In this document: piece after piece, positions 22,011-30,416 of the stretch
Numbering within the stretch: position 1 is the first letter of the stretch
Layout: each line of letters opens with the position of its first letter
From: a virus
Virus record (IMG/VR): IMGVR_UViG_3300027759_000021
Span: 1-34,970 of that record
Reading direction: 5' to 3' (one strand)
Length of the DNA stretch: 34,970 nt
The notes under the pieces: generated by a model
Database searches by the model: none
Told to the model about the DNA's origin: nothing
Seen by the model: the letters and a program-made list of their open reading frames with translations, nothing else
Position numbers and translations under genes: made by a program

Positions 22011-23738
22011 TTAAGATGCTAAATAAGTAACTGTACAAACAAGACCTGTTGCTGAATCCATTGGTACAGCAGTTTGACCGCCACCACCAACAGGTGTTTG
22101 ACTAATAATGATGTAATTTACAGATGGTGGCATATAAGCTGTTGCAATATTTAATGCTGTTAAAGTTAAATTGGTAACATAACCTAACGATGCTGCGCTA
22201 TAGTAAGTTCCTGCTGAATTAAAAGGCAATCCACTCAATCTAAGGTTTCCTGTTCCTGTGTGAGCAGTCCATTCAACATATATTTGTGCGGTTACTAAAG
22301 AACCTATTTTTGTATAAACGCCAAATTGAGCAACATAAGTTCCTGTACCAGCAGTAGTGCTACCTACAGCAACAGGGCTAAAAGTGCCTTCTTCATAATC
22401 ATCTAATGTGTTTGCATCAGATTTAGGTACTTGAGTGGCTGGAAATGTAACACCGCTAGATACTTGTAAATCACCACCATTGGCAGTAGCAGATGTTTTA
22501 CCAATTAACACATTGCCAGAAGCATCAATACGCATACGCTCTGTACTGTTTGTAGCAATTCCTACGCTATTAGTGGCTGGAAGATATACGCCATTAGTAG
22601 GTACTGTAGAACCTGTTACTGTTACTCTGTCTAAAGAAGCAGTACCCCCTAATATGACTACACCAGCTTTATCTTCATAAGCCATGCTACCTAAATACTG
22701 GTTTAATGGGATTTGGCTAGGACTTGACCCTACATCGGCCTGTGAAACAAAGTTATAGCCATTCTCTTTCATTACCCCACTAACCATAGTGTAGGTAGAG
22801 TTACCAGCTAATACTCCGCTATTGTTGTACTGAATTTGGGTGTTAGAACCACCAGCACCAGCAGCAGGTGATGTCACCCAACTAGGGGCAGACGCACCAT
22901 TAGACTGTAATACTTGACCAGCAGTACCAGCAGCAGTAACGCCCATCGCAGTTGTAGAAGCACCATAGACTACAGAGCCAGCTACTAACGCAGAAGATTG
23001 CCCTGTACCACCTCTATTTACTGCAACAGTATTACCATTCCAAGTTGCGGAAGTAATAGAGCCTGCGTAGTCTAAGGTATTAGTTGACCAACTTACATTT
23101 GCTGGGGATAAGTCATGCCTATCCCAAGAACCTGCGGCAATAGCATTAGACAATAAATTTACTCTAACAATACCACCGCTAGGAACAGAAACAATTAAAG
23201 TGTTTGAATTGTTATTAACAGTTATTGCGCCACTACTTTGGTTGTTATCAAACTCAAAAACTGAGCCATTCACTAAAGTAGTTGCATCAGGCAATTTAAT
23301 GGTTTGACCGCCTGAACCAGTAATGGTGTATCTTCTGACAGAACTAACAGTAAGAGTGATTAGCGTTCCACTTGCAGCAGTATTTAAATAACCATCATCT
23401 ACAGCGTTAATAGTTGCGTTTCCGTTGACATCTAATGCAACGGCTTTGCTTGCAGGGTAATCACAAAATACATTCTTTGCCCCACCTGTAAAGCTAACTT
23501 TAGACCCTGTGCTAGACGCTAATACTGTATCTCTTGAGATACTGCCAGCACTTACTGTACCAATACCTACTTCCCATTCTGTAGTGTTTGGGTTCTCAAT
23601 AGTGTAATAAGTGGTGTTTGTATTGCCTATTGCGCTAGAGAAGGTAACAAAGCCTGTTACTGCACCTGATAGCGTAAATGAGCCTGTGCCTGTGGTATCA
23701 GATGTCTCTAATACCCTGTCCTTGAGAATAAAGGCCAT
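22011..23738 (-). CDS. Tail/head fibre protein
   Basis: A 575-residue fibre beginning MAFILKDRVLETSDTTGTGS, a recurrent N-terminus of phage fibres (also FVTFSSAIGNTNTTYYTIEN and PNTTEWEVGIGTVSAGSISR). The centre holds RGGTGQSS and TAAGTAGQVLQSNGASAPSW fibre repeats. Further on TNSTERMRIDASGNVLIGKT is a trimerising fibre motif, and the C-terminal part (from about 460) is a beta-rich head domain. It overlaps the portal stop by one base. Its placement directly after portal, before head genes, is unusual. Confidence 0.82.
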   Translation of the reverse strand: MAFILKDRVLETSDTTGTGSFTLSGAVTGFVTFSSAIGNTNTTYYTIENPNTTEWEVGIGTVSAGSISRDTVLASSTGSKVSFTGGAKNVFCDYPASKAVALDVNGNATINAVDDGYLNTAASGTLITLTVSSVRRYTITGSGGQTIKLPDATTLVNGSVFEFDNNQSSGAITVNNNSNTLIVSVPSGGIVRVNLLSNAIAAGSWDRHDLSPANVSWSTNTLDYAGSITSATWNGNTVAVNRGGTGQSSALVAGSVVYGASTTAMGVTAAGTAGQVLQSNGASAPSWVTSPAAGAGGSNTQIQYNNSGVLAGNSTYTMVSGVMKENGYNFVSQADVGSSPSQIPLNQYLGSMAYEDKAGVVILGGTASLDRVTVTGSTVPTNGVYLPATNSVGIATNSTERMRIDASGNVLIGKTSATANGGDLQVSSGVTFPATQVPKSDANTLDDYEEGTFSPVAVGSTTAGTGTYVAQFGVYTKIGSLVTAQIYVEWTAHTGTGNLRLSGLPFNSAGTYYSAASLGYVTNLTLTALNIATAYMPPSVNYIIISQTPVGGGGQTAVPMDSATGLVCTVTYLAS

Positions 23739-26074
23739 TATTGAACTCCGCTAATTTTACCGTCAGGGCCTCGTAACACGACTTTAGGTTGATTTAGTTT
23801 TTGTACCAATGCCATTAACATTTCTGCTAATTGTTGATTGCTCATTTGCATTTGGTCTAATGCTGGTTTTAGTGGATGGTCTGCCATTTGTGAGTACCCC
23901 ATAGTATCTTGTAAGATTTTAGCTTGGTCTATTGCTTCTAAATAAGCAGCAGAACCATCGTCTAATCCTGCGCCAATTCTAGCAGTTTCTAGCTTGTTAG
24001 CATTATTTAGGTAGGCAACAAGAATCTCTTTATTGTTGTCTAACTCTGATTTTTTCTCGCCAGCAGTAATCTTCATCTGCTCTAACTGGGAATTAGAATC
24101 TGCTTCACGCTGATTACGCTCATTTTCCAGTTGGAATTTAAGCTGATTCTCTTGTGCCTGATACTCTTGCTTGGCCTTCTCAAGTTCCATCTGCATCTGC
24201 ATCTTCTGTTGCTCAAGTTGCATATTTTGTTGGGCTTGTGCTTGTGCGGCCTGCATCTTGGATTGCTCAATCTGCATCTGCATCTGCATTTTTTGTTGTT
24301 CAGGACTTGGTGGTTTGGGTTGTCCTTCTGCTGCTTTAGCTTGTTGGCGCAATTTATCAGCAGTTTCGTCAATAATTCCTTCTAATTGCTTGCCTGCTTT
24401 AAATGCAGTTACACCAAATTTAAGCATTTCAATCGCCATAGGAGCGAGTTCAGGCTGACTTTGTACCAATGGTACTGCTTGCTGAAAGAAACCGCCTACA
24501 GCTTGCAAAAATGCCATTCTGTCGGATTTTTCTTGCTGTTCATCTTGGTAAATCATTGAGTCAGAAGTGACTTCAATGCGGAAATTCTTGGCAGCTTCGT
24601 TTCTTAATAGTTCAATGGCTTGTGGAATTAATGCTTTATCTTGGTCAGACAGTTGCATTGCACCAGAAATCTTGACAATCGTATCGTCTGTAAAGTGATT
24701 ACAAATGATTTGCGCTTTAATAGACAACAGGCTTGTAGCAAAGTCTACGACTGCGTGTTGCATAGTTTTTAGGCGACCAGCAGCGTTATTAGATTTAATA
24801 ATCTGTGCGCCAAGGGTTTCATTAGGGTCTGTTTGACCTCTTTGAATGTCGGCAATACCCATTAATTCGTAAATCTGACCCTTAACTTGCTCCATTGCTT
24901 GATAGCAAGACAACAATGCGCTTGCAAATGGGGCAAGGTCTACAAGGTCAATAGCACCTTTCATGCCTTGTTTCTCGGCAAATGCCATCCAGTTGTTTAC
25001 TGGAATCATTGTGTTGTTTTCGCCTTCAGAGAATAGGCGCTGTAGTTCAGATGCCGATGCGTCATAGACACCACGCACTTTCAATGCGTTAATCAAGCCA
25101 TCAATGCGGTCACAAAGGACATCTAATTCTCTTGCTTGGTCTTGGTAAATGACAAAATCAGGAATGGGCTCAAGACTGTCAGTTGTAAGGGTGCTATATA
25201 AAGGTTTAGGACAAGGCCAGAAGTTTTCTAATCCTAGTGGGTCATCTCTTTCATCAAGAATCTTGCCAAGTGACTTAGAAATCCATAAAACTTTGCCTGT
25301 TTCTTTGTCCCAAATTTCGTATATCAGCGCTTCATATACGCTATCGTCAGATTTGTAAGACTGTTTTAAATCGTCAGGTTTAGTGTCTAAAGGTATCTTG
25401 TAGCCTAATTCTTCGCCAAAACGCTCAACCAATGCAGGGCGGTTCATATAAACTCTACGCCATACTGCGGTTACTTCTTCCCAAGTTCTAGCAATAGTAT
25501 GTCCAAAGTCTTTCCAATGGACATAATCTACAGGGCAGCACTCATACTCAATGCGTTCTTGGTCTTCATTCTCCATGCCTTCAGGAGTTTCAGACTCATC
25601 GGTATCTTCGCTTACTTGGTAGCCGTCATCAGGCGCTCCATCAGCTTCTCCGCTTTCCTCGCCTACAATATGCGGTTCATAACGCACCCAACTAACGCCA
25701 CGACCACCTAATAAGCGGTCTAATACTGCGTTATTCATAGCAGACTTATAGTCGCCATAGTGTTCAATCTCAAACTCTAAGGCACGCTCAAGCATCATTG
25801 AGGCTACTCTGCCTATAGGGTCATTGTCACGAAAGCGCCTTGAAACGTCTGGGCGTGGCAAGCGTGCAAAGATAGCAGGCTGAATGGTTTGGACATTTGA
25901 CCAAAGAATGTTAAACCTAGCATTAGGATTTCTGTCATAGCGACTGTCATCTTTATACTTCTTAACAATGCGGTCTACTCTGGCTTCCCAACGCTTATAT
26001 GAGCGTTCATAACCCATAATGGTTTTATACCAATCTTCGTATGAGTGGTTTACCGTTGCCTTGTCATTCGCCAT
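23738..26074 (-). CDS. Portal protein (P22-like, extended C-terminus)
   Basis: A 778-residue portal. The N-terminal half has NPNARFNILWSNVQTIQPAI (51-70) then FARLPRPDVSRRFRD, and SAMNNAVLDRLLGGRGVSWV, the standard start of this portal group; later come VIYQDQARELDVLCDRIDGL and YELMGIADIQRGQTDPNETL. The last 200 residues hold a Gln/Met/Glu-rich coil with near-repeats (KMQMQMQIEQSKMQAAQAQA; QNMQLEQQKMQMQMELEKAK) encoded by CATCTG-type DNA repeats around 24188-24217 and 24268-24299. This long barrel-like C-terminus resembles P22 portals. It overlaps the terminase stop by one base. Confidence 0.9.
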   Translation of the reverse strand: MANDKATVNHSYEDWYKTIMGYERSYKRWEARVDRIVKKYKDDSRYDRNPNARFNILWSNVQTIQPAIFARLPRPDVSRRFRDNDPIGRVASMMLERALEFEIEHYGDYKSAMNNAVLDRLLGGRGVSWVRYEPHIVGEESGEADGAPDDGYQVSEDTDESETPEGMENEDQERIEYECCPVDYVHWKDFGHTIARTWEEVTAVWRRVYMNRPALVERFGEELGYKIPLDTKPDDLKQSYKSDDSVYEALIYEIWDKETGKVLWISKSLGKILDERDDPLGLENFWPCPKPLYSTLTTDSLEPIPDFVIYQDQARELDVLCDRIDGLINALKVRGVYDASASELQRLFSEGENNTMIPVNNWMAFAEKQGMKGAIDLVDLAPFASALLSCYQAMEQVKGQIYELMGIADIQRGQTDPNETLGAQIIKSNNAAGRLKTMQHAVVDFATSLLSIKAQIICNHFTDDTIVKISGAMQLSDQDKALIPQAIELLRNEAAKNFRIEVTSDSMIYQDEQQEKSDRMAFLQAVGGFFQQAVPLVQSQPELAPMAIEMLKFGVTAFKAGKQLEGIIDETADKLRQQAKAAEGQPKPPSPEQQKMQMQMQIEQSKMQAAQAQAQQNMQLEQQKMQMQMELEKAKQEYQAQENQLKFQLENERNQREADSNSQLEQMKITAGEKKSELDNNKEILVAYLNNANKLETARIGAGLDDGSAAYLEAIDQAKILQDTMGYSQMADHPLKPALDQMQMSNQQLAEMLMALVQKLNQPKVVLRGPDGKISGVQ

Positions 26075-27417
26075 TAAATTCTCCTATTGGTAACAGTTTG
26101 TTGCTGTGACCACAATTCTTTCAAAGTTACATCTGTTTTGCCTACAAATACCCCTCTAATGGAGTCATCCTTATGGGGCAACTTAGCTTCTTCTTTCCAG
26201 GCAATGCTTAACATCCTAAATGCGTCAGCACCATGAGAAGTCCAATCATGTCTAGGTTTATCCCTAAAGACCTTTTTATCCTCATCCCATTCACGCTGAT
26301 ACTGCCTTAAACATTCAATGCCATCCTCACATTTATGGTCAAACCAAGCTCTAGTTAATGCTAGTCGTGTTGCTTGTATTCCATCTTGAAGTGACAACAT
26401 TGGTACAATTTTCATTGATTTTAACGCAATTTTGTCTGAAAGTTGCTCAATTATGGACTTATTTGATGCCAATGTTTTAGCACGGGCATCGTGAGGTAAG
26501 TAATGAGTGCCGTACACATAGCCTCTTTCTTTCTCTCTTGATTGAATAATTCCCGCATAAAACGCTACTGGTTGTCCATTACTTGAATGGTAATCAAGCA
26601 TACGAATCTCGCCATGCACCACTTGAAACCACCATATTGCTGTGTCATCAGAGTAACCTAAGTCCCAAGCTGTATGCACAGGAAACATAGGGTCATATTC
26701 AATGTCAAGTATTCTGCCTTGGTCTGTTAGTTGGCGCATTTCTTTACCGTAAAACGCACCAATAATGGCAGACTCAAAGTCGCATTCCCACTCAGCTAGG
26801 TACTGGTCTTGGGTTTGCATCTTTCTAGCATCGTCTAATTCTTCTTGGGGAATTAAACCAGTTTGACTAGCCCTTAGTGTCTTTACATACCAAGCATTAT
26901 CTTTGGCGGCATTATTGTATATTTCCCAGAATTGGTTATGTCCCTTTGGAGTCCCAATAAAGGTGGCCCAACCCCTTCTGTCTGATAATAACGGCCTCAA
27001 GACGGCACCCCATATAGAAGGCTTCATATCAGCGTATTCGTCTAAAACTACGCCATCAAGATACAAACCACGCAAACTGTCAGCGTTATCAGCACCAAAC
27101 AAACGAATCCTTGCGCCATTTATTAATTCCACCCATAGTTCTGAAACATTGTGATTAGCCCTTACAGGCGCAGAGAAACGCATTAAGTAGTCAAATGCAA
27201 TGCTTTTAGCCTGGGCGTAGTACGGTGCTAAATAAGCATATCTGCCATCTTCTTTGCCATCAACTAAAGCCTTGTATATAAGGTCATTAATGCAAGCAAC
27301 AGTCTTACCGCAGCGTCTATGAGCTACTATAATTGCCCAACGCTCTTGTCTTTCGTGAAAATCTAAGAATACTTCCCTTGGTTGGTAGTCTAGTTCTACC
27401 TCAATTACTTCTTCCAA
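26074..27417 (-). CDS. terL: Terminase large subunit
   Basis: A 447-residue packaging motor. Walker A is AHRRCGKT (32-39), Walker B VVLDE (123-127) with catalytic E127, and the coupling motif TFIGTPKG is at 152-159. The nuclease domain begins at HTAWDLGYSDDTAIWW (248-263, with D252) and includes LPHDARAK (307-314, D310). These are the complete ATPase and nuclease sets of phage TerL. It overlaps the small subunit by 13 nt. Packaging mode cannot be deduced with certainty from the sequence; the circular assembly is compatible with headful packaging. Confidence 0.95.
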   Translation of the reverse strand: MEEVIEVELDYQPREVFLDFHERQERWAIIVAHRRCGKTVACINDLIYKALVDGKEDGRYAYLAPYYAQAKSIAFDYLMRFSAPVRANHNVSELWVELINGARIRLFGADNADSLRGLYLDGVVLDEYADMKPSIWGAVLRPLLSDRRGWATFIGTPKGHNQFWEIYNNAAKDNAWYVKTLRASQTGLIPQEELDDARKMQTQDQYLAEWECDFESAIIGAFYGKEMRQLTDQGRILDIEYDPMFPVHTAWDLGYSDDTAIWWFQVVHGEIRMLDYHSSNGQPVAFYAGIIQSREKERGYVYGTHYLPHDARAKTLASNKSIIEQLSDKIALKSMKIVPMLSLQDGIQATRLALTRAWFDHKCEDGIECLRQYQREWDEDKKVFRDKPRHDWTSHGADAFRMLSIAWKEEAKLPHKDDSIRGVFVGKTDVTLKELWSQQQTVTNRRI

Positions 27418-27749
27418 GACACCACCATGCGTTGTGGGGCTTTAGCATCACCTACTACCTCAGTCCTTGCTAACTTAGGCACATGGTATTCCATTACAGT
27501 CTGAAGCATACCAAAAGCCTTTTCAGGATTAGGTGGCACTAACCACTTTTTAGTTTTTTCGTCTTGTTTGCCTTCAGCAACGGCTGTAAGCCATTCTTCC
27601 ATCTTGTGTGCATTACCCTCTACGAACCTAGCAATAGCCTCTCTAGCCATTGATGTAGACTTATTAGGTACACCTACAGGTCTACCAAGCCCTCTATTGC
27701 CTGCTTGTTTCGTAGATTCCCGTACTTTAGGAGTTTCTTTATTATCCAT
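27405..27749 (-). CDS. Terminase small subunit-like protein (DUF5681-like)
   Basis: A 114-residue protein. The N-terminus is basic (TKQAGNRGLGRPVGVPNKST) and a helical body follows (AREAIARFVEGNAHKMEEWL; EKAFGMLQTVMEYHVPKLAR), ending GDAKAPQRMVVSWKK. The 'GRPxGxxNK' DNA-binding N-terminus with a helical core is typical of small terminases and DUF5681 relatives. Its gene lies directly upstream of, and overlaps, the large subunit. It should bind the packaging site and regulate TerL. No separate pac sequence is recognisable. Confidence 0.78.
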   Translation of the reverse strand: MDNKETPKVRESTKQAGNRGLGRPVGVPNKSTSMAREAIARFVEGNAHKMEEWLTAVAEGKQDEKTKKWLVPPNPEKAFGMLQTVMEYHVPKLARTEVVGDAKAPQRMVVSWKK

Positions 27750-27794
27750 ACATTCTCAAGTAGTTGATTTGTAAGGGTTTAATGTTACTACAAT

Positions 27795-28016
27795 TTATCC
27801 AACAATGTCAGGGTCGTGGTTCTTGTTCATTGCATCCATTAAAGCCTGTTTACGCTTCATGCGTTGGTTAGCTTTCTTATTTAGAATGCCATTGTCATCA
27901 AGCTCTAACGGTGGGTTTTTGTCTTGGCGCATTTTTTCTTGCCTCTCTAGCGTAGACTCTTTATGTGGTCTAAGCATAACATCTTCTTTTTTATATTTGC
28001 GGCTCATGTGTTCCAT
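27795..28016 (-). CDS. Hypothetical small basic protein
   Basis: A 73-residue protein beginning MEHMSRKYKKEDVMLRPHKE and ending AMNKNHDPDIVG; the middle KKANQRMKRKQALMDAMNK is strongly basic. The first ATG (28014-28016) is used because AAGGA stands 6 bases upstream. It overlaps the glycosyltransferase stop. No known domain is seen; nucleic-acid binding is suggested by composition only. It lies 45 nt before the small terminase gene, a gap in which I see no clear promoter. Confidence 0.64.
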   Translation of the reverse strand: MEHMSRKYKKEDVMLRPHKESTLERQEKMRQDKNPPLELDDNGILNKKANQRMKRKQALMDAMNKNHDPDIVG

Positions 28017-28789
28017 TACATATCCTTAAAATGTTTTTCTATTTTATTACACATTTCTGTAAGTTTCTGCGGAAATTCTTGACGCATTTGCAATATACGA
28101 AGTTCAAGGGTTTTAATGTTTTCTTTTGTTTCTGCTATCTCTTGGGGGTCTAATGATTCAATCCAATACTTACCTAGTTCTGCGTTTTTTAATTCTTTAG
28201 GTGGTTCTAATAAGAAATAAGGTATTGCACCGCACAATGCTGCGTCTAAGTTAGTGCTTGTAAGGGTGTCGTAGGTAAACATTATTTTGCTTTTATTAAG
28301 AATGTCTATGTATTTTTCTCTTGAGGTGCTTGTGGTGATTTCTTGGCAACCTGGCAATGGTGGGCATATAGCGTATTTACTGCCTTTGCCTACATAGTAA
28401 GAGTTATATTCTCTTGGCTCGTTTCTATTAACTGTGTCGGCAATAGGGTAAAACAAAGTGTCGCAATCCTTATATAACTTTGAATAAGTCATTGAGAAGT
28501 CGTTTTTGCCCCAATTTATAGGCTTTCCGTCTATTGCACCTTCTTTATTAAGCAAGTAACGCACTACTTTTTTGGCGTTTAATGGGTTGTTTATTATAAC
28601 TTCGGGGTAAATAACAATAGCGTCAGGGTCGTAGCCTATAAGGTTTCCAAAGTTCGTGACCTGTTCAGTAGTGTATATGTATACAGTTGCTTTATGCCCT
28701 AATGCGTTTAGCTGACTGCATAAGAAATGTAATAGCCATACACCACCGCTATTTCTCCTATAAGAAGGAGTTACTACTGTAAATTTCAC
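28016..28789 (-). CDS. Glycosyltransferase, GT-B (GT4-like)
   Basis: A 257-residue protein with the start codon GTG (28787-28789). The N-terminus VTPSYRRNSGGVWLLHFLCS then LNALGHKATVYIYTTE is the acceptor-side Rossmann fold of GT-B enzymes, with the typical Gly-Gly loop at 14-16. The later part (LNKSKIMFTYDTLTSTNLDA then ALCGAIPYFLLEP) corresponds to the donor-binding region of GT4 enzymes. It is short for the family (usually about 350 residues). It overlaps the upstream gene by 3 nt (GTGA). Substrate unknown; possibly LPS or phage-DNA sugars. Confidence 0.78.
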   Translation of the reverse strand: MKFTVVTPSYRRNSGGVWLLHFLCSQLNALGHKATVYIYTTEQVTNFGNLIGYDPDAIVIYPEVIINNPLNAKKVVRYLLNKEGAIDGKPINWGKNDFSMTYSKLYKDCDTLFYPIADTVNRNEPREYNSYYVGKGSKYAICPPLPGCQEITTSTSREKYIDILNKSKIMFTYDTLTSTNLDAALCGAIPYFLLEPPKELKNAELGKYWIESLDPQEIAETKENIKTLELRILQMRQEFPQKLTEMCNKIEKHFKDM

Positions 28790-28965
28790 TTTGCCATGTG
28801 TTTAGCGTATGCGGCTTCTAGCTTAGATTTTACTTTACCTTTAGCATGGGTACGCTGTTCGGACAATGCAATAGCCAATGCTTGTTTTTTAGGCTTTCCT
28901 GCGGCAACTTCTGTTTTGTAGTTCTTGCCGACTGATTGAGCCGACCCTGATTTGTCCATTGGCAT
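28786..28965 (-). CDS. Hypothetical 59-residue Lys/Ala-rich protein
   Basis: Starts ATG at 28963-28965 (a second ATG at 28957-28959) and stops TGA at 28786-28788. The product is MPMDKSGSAQSVGKNYKTEV then AAGKPKKQALAIALSEQRTH and a basic helical end KVKSKLEAAYAKHMAK. The 'GKPKKQALAIAL' stretch is common in short phage proteins of unknown function, which supports it being real. Overlap GTGA with the glycosyltransferase gene indicates coupling. A nucleic-acid-associated role is possible. Confidence 0.64.
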   Translation of the reverse strand: MPMDKSGSAQSVGKNYKTEVAAGKPKKQALAIALSEQRTHAKGKVKSKLEAAYAKHMAK

Positions 28966-28974
28966 AATGAATCC

Positions 28975-29334
28975 TTACTTGAGGTTCTTAAGTTTGTAAA
29001 GGGTACTGTCGATTAATTGAGCAATTTCATCAATAATGTTCTGTAATTGGGTTTCTTGCGGCAAATCTTTGCGAGCATCATCTACAAAATTCTTTAATGA
29101 TTCCAAATACTTAACAGCTTCTTTAGGTTGGTGGTATACGCTTGGGAAAGTTGTAATCTTCTCATAGCATCCCATATAGGCTTCTACTAGGTTATCTACT
29201 AACCCCACTATTTCGTCATAGTATGTACCGAGTGCCATGTGCTTACTGAAAGAGTCAGTAGACCAATGAAAGAAATGGGTATTTGTTGCGCTGTGCAACA
29301 TAGTTGCGGCGAACATAGCCATATTATCATTCAT
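28975..29334 (-). CDS. DUF5856 Dps/ferritin-like four-helix protein
   Basis: A 119-residue helical protein. The N-terminal MNDNMAMFAATMLHSATNTH leads into FFHWSTDSFSKHMALGTYYD, where the H..HW.T.SF..H.ALG.YYD pattern is the signature of DUF5856, a family modelled on Dps-like four-helix bundles. The remainder (DNLVEAYMGCYEKI; LQNIIDEIAQLIDSTLYKLK) supplies further helices. Ferritin-like proteins protect DNA from oxidative stress or bind iron; in phages the role is unknown. It sits between VRR-NUC and small genes at the start of the leftward late operon. Confidence 0.8.
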   Translation of the reverse strand: MNDNMAMFAATMLHSATNTHFFHWSTDSFSKHMALGTYYDEIVGLVDNLVEAYMGCYEKITTFPSVYHQPKEAVKYLESLKNFVDDARKDLPQETQLQNIIDEIAQLIDSTLYKLKNLK

Positions 29335-29335
29335 A

Positions 29336-29623
29336 TTAACTCTCCATTTCGTACAATTTTAACACTTCTATGGCTTCTTGCACAGAATTTACCCTATGCA
29401 ATGGCCCACCTTTCCAATTAGCAAATAGAGTAATTTGCATGGGGGTCAGCTTCTTATCAACCCCGTCTTTAACTTCCATTAGAATAGTGTTGTCGTTATA
29501 GCAAACCATGAGGTCTGGTATTCCGCCACCTTGTGTATGCAAATGAAATACTTGCGCCCCATAATCTCGTAGGGTTTTAACCACAGCTATTTGATTTTTA
29601 TCAACTTTTTTCGCAAATGCCAT
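29336..29623 (-). CDS. VRR-NUC domain nuclease
   Basis: A 95-residue stand-alone VRR-NUC protein, MAFAKKVDKNQIAVVKTLRD. Catalytic motifs are GGGIPDLMV (32-40, D37), ILMEVKDG (47-54, E50 and K52) and the following LTPMQ (59-63, Q63). Stand-alone VRR-NUC proteins are structure-specific nucleases that cut Holliday junctions or related structures. It is the first leftward gene from the short divergent gap 29624-29669 and would help resolve replicating DNA before packaging. It is a minimal single-domain form, which is normal for phages. Confidence 0.9.
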   Translation of the reverse strand: MAFAKKVDKNQIAVVKTLRDYGAQVFHLHTQGGGIPDLMVCYNDNTILMEVKDGVDKKLTPMQITLFANWKGGPLHRVNSVQEAIEVLKLYEMES

Positions 29624-29669
29624 AATTTTATGTTAGTGTTCTTTAACTTGTGATTATAAGGGGAATAAC
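29624..29669. promoter_or_regulatory. Short divergent gap with probable promoters
   Basis: This 46-bp AT-rich gap separates the leftward late operon from the rightward DnaQ/SprT operon. AAGGGG (29658-29663) is the ribosome site for the TTG start at 29670. TATAAG (29655-29660) resembles a -10 but would overlap the ribosome site. No clear consensus promoters are visible; a phage-specific or upstream promoter may be used. Confidence 0.35.
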
Positions 29670-30416
29670 TTGAAAGTTCTGTTGCTTGACATAGAGACGT
29701 CTCCAAATGTGGCTCATGTGTGGGGCATATGGCAGCAAAATGTAGGTTTATCCCAACTTCTTGAATCATCATACACAATGTGCTATTCGGCTAAATGGCT
29801 TGGCGAAAAAGACATTTACTTTGACTCTGTGCATCAGAGTACCCCTAAATCAATGTTAGAAGGCATACACGGGCTTTTAGAAGATGCTGACGCAGTATGC
29901 CATTACAACGGCACAAAGTTTGATATGCCCACTTTAAACAAGGAATTTCTATTACATAAAATGACCCCGCCACCACCAATGAAACAAATAGACTTATTGC
30001 GAGTGGTTAAAAGTCAGTTTAGATTTCCAAGTAACAAGCTAGATTATGTTTCTCAGCGTTTAGGTTTAGGTAAAAAGAAAGACCATGAAGGCCATACGCT
30101 ATGGATTAAGTGCATGAATGGCGATAAGAAGGCTTGGGCCACCATGCGTGAATACAATATTCAAGATGTCGTATTACTTGAAAAACTATATAACAGACTG
30201 CTTCCTTGGATTAAACAACCAGTAAATCAAAACATAATGAAAAAGGACAGAAATGGATTTGACTGTCCAACTTGTGGGAAAGCTGCGTTAATCAGTAAAG
30301 GTTTTAGGTACACTACTACTGGGGCTTATTGTAAATACCAATGTAAAGCCTGTGGCGCTTATTCCACAGACACTAGGTCTGTAATACCTCATGCAAAACT
30401 TAAACATTTATCGTGA
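29670..30416 (+). CDS. DnaQ-like 3'-5' exonuclease with C-terminal zinc ribbon
   Basis: A 248-residue protein. The start is TTG at 29670 with AAGGGG 6 bases upstream. Exonuclease motifs are LLLDIETS (4-11, D7 and E9), HYNGTKFDMPTLN (78-90, D85) and YNIQDVVLLEKLY (162-174, D166), matching RNase H-fold DEDD exonucleases. The C-terminal domain carries C199-x2-C202 and C225-x2-C228 as a zinc ribbon. Such proteins trim DNA ends or proofread; no phage polymerase is seen to partner it. It overlaps the SprT-like gene by 4 nt (GTGA). Confidence 0.86.
   Translation: MKVLLLDIETSPNVAHVWGIWQQNVGLSQLLESSYTMCYSAKWLGEKDIYFDSVHQSTPKSMLEGIHGLLEDADAVCHYNGTKFDMPTLNKEFLLHKMTPPPPMKQIDLLRVVKSQFRFPSNKLDYVSQRLGLGKKKDHEGHTLWIKCMNGDKKAWATMREYNIQDVVLLEKLYNRLLPWIKQPVNQNIMKKDRNGFDCPTCGKAALISKGFRYTTTGAYCKYQCKACGAYSTDTRSVIPHAKLKHLS

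Noticed and set aside
24188-24299. Possible CRISPR-like or satellite repeat
   Set aside because: The repeat units are multiples of codons within the portal reading frame, without spacers; coding repeat, not CRISPR.
24131-24458. Overlapping plus-strand frames rich in Leu, His and Cys
   Set aside because: Shadows of the Gln/Met repeat in the portal gene; several frames are open at once because of the repeat.
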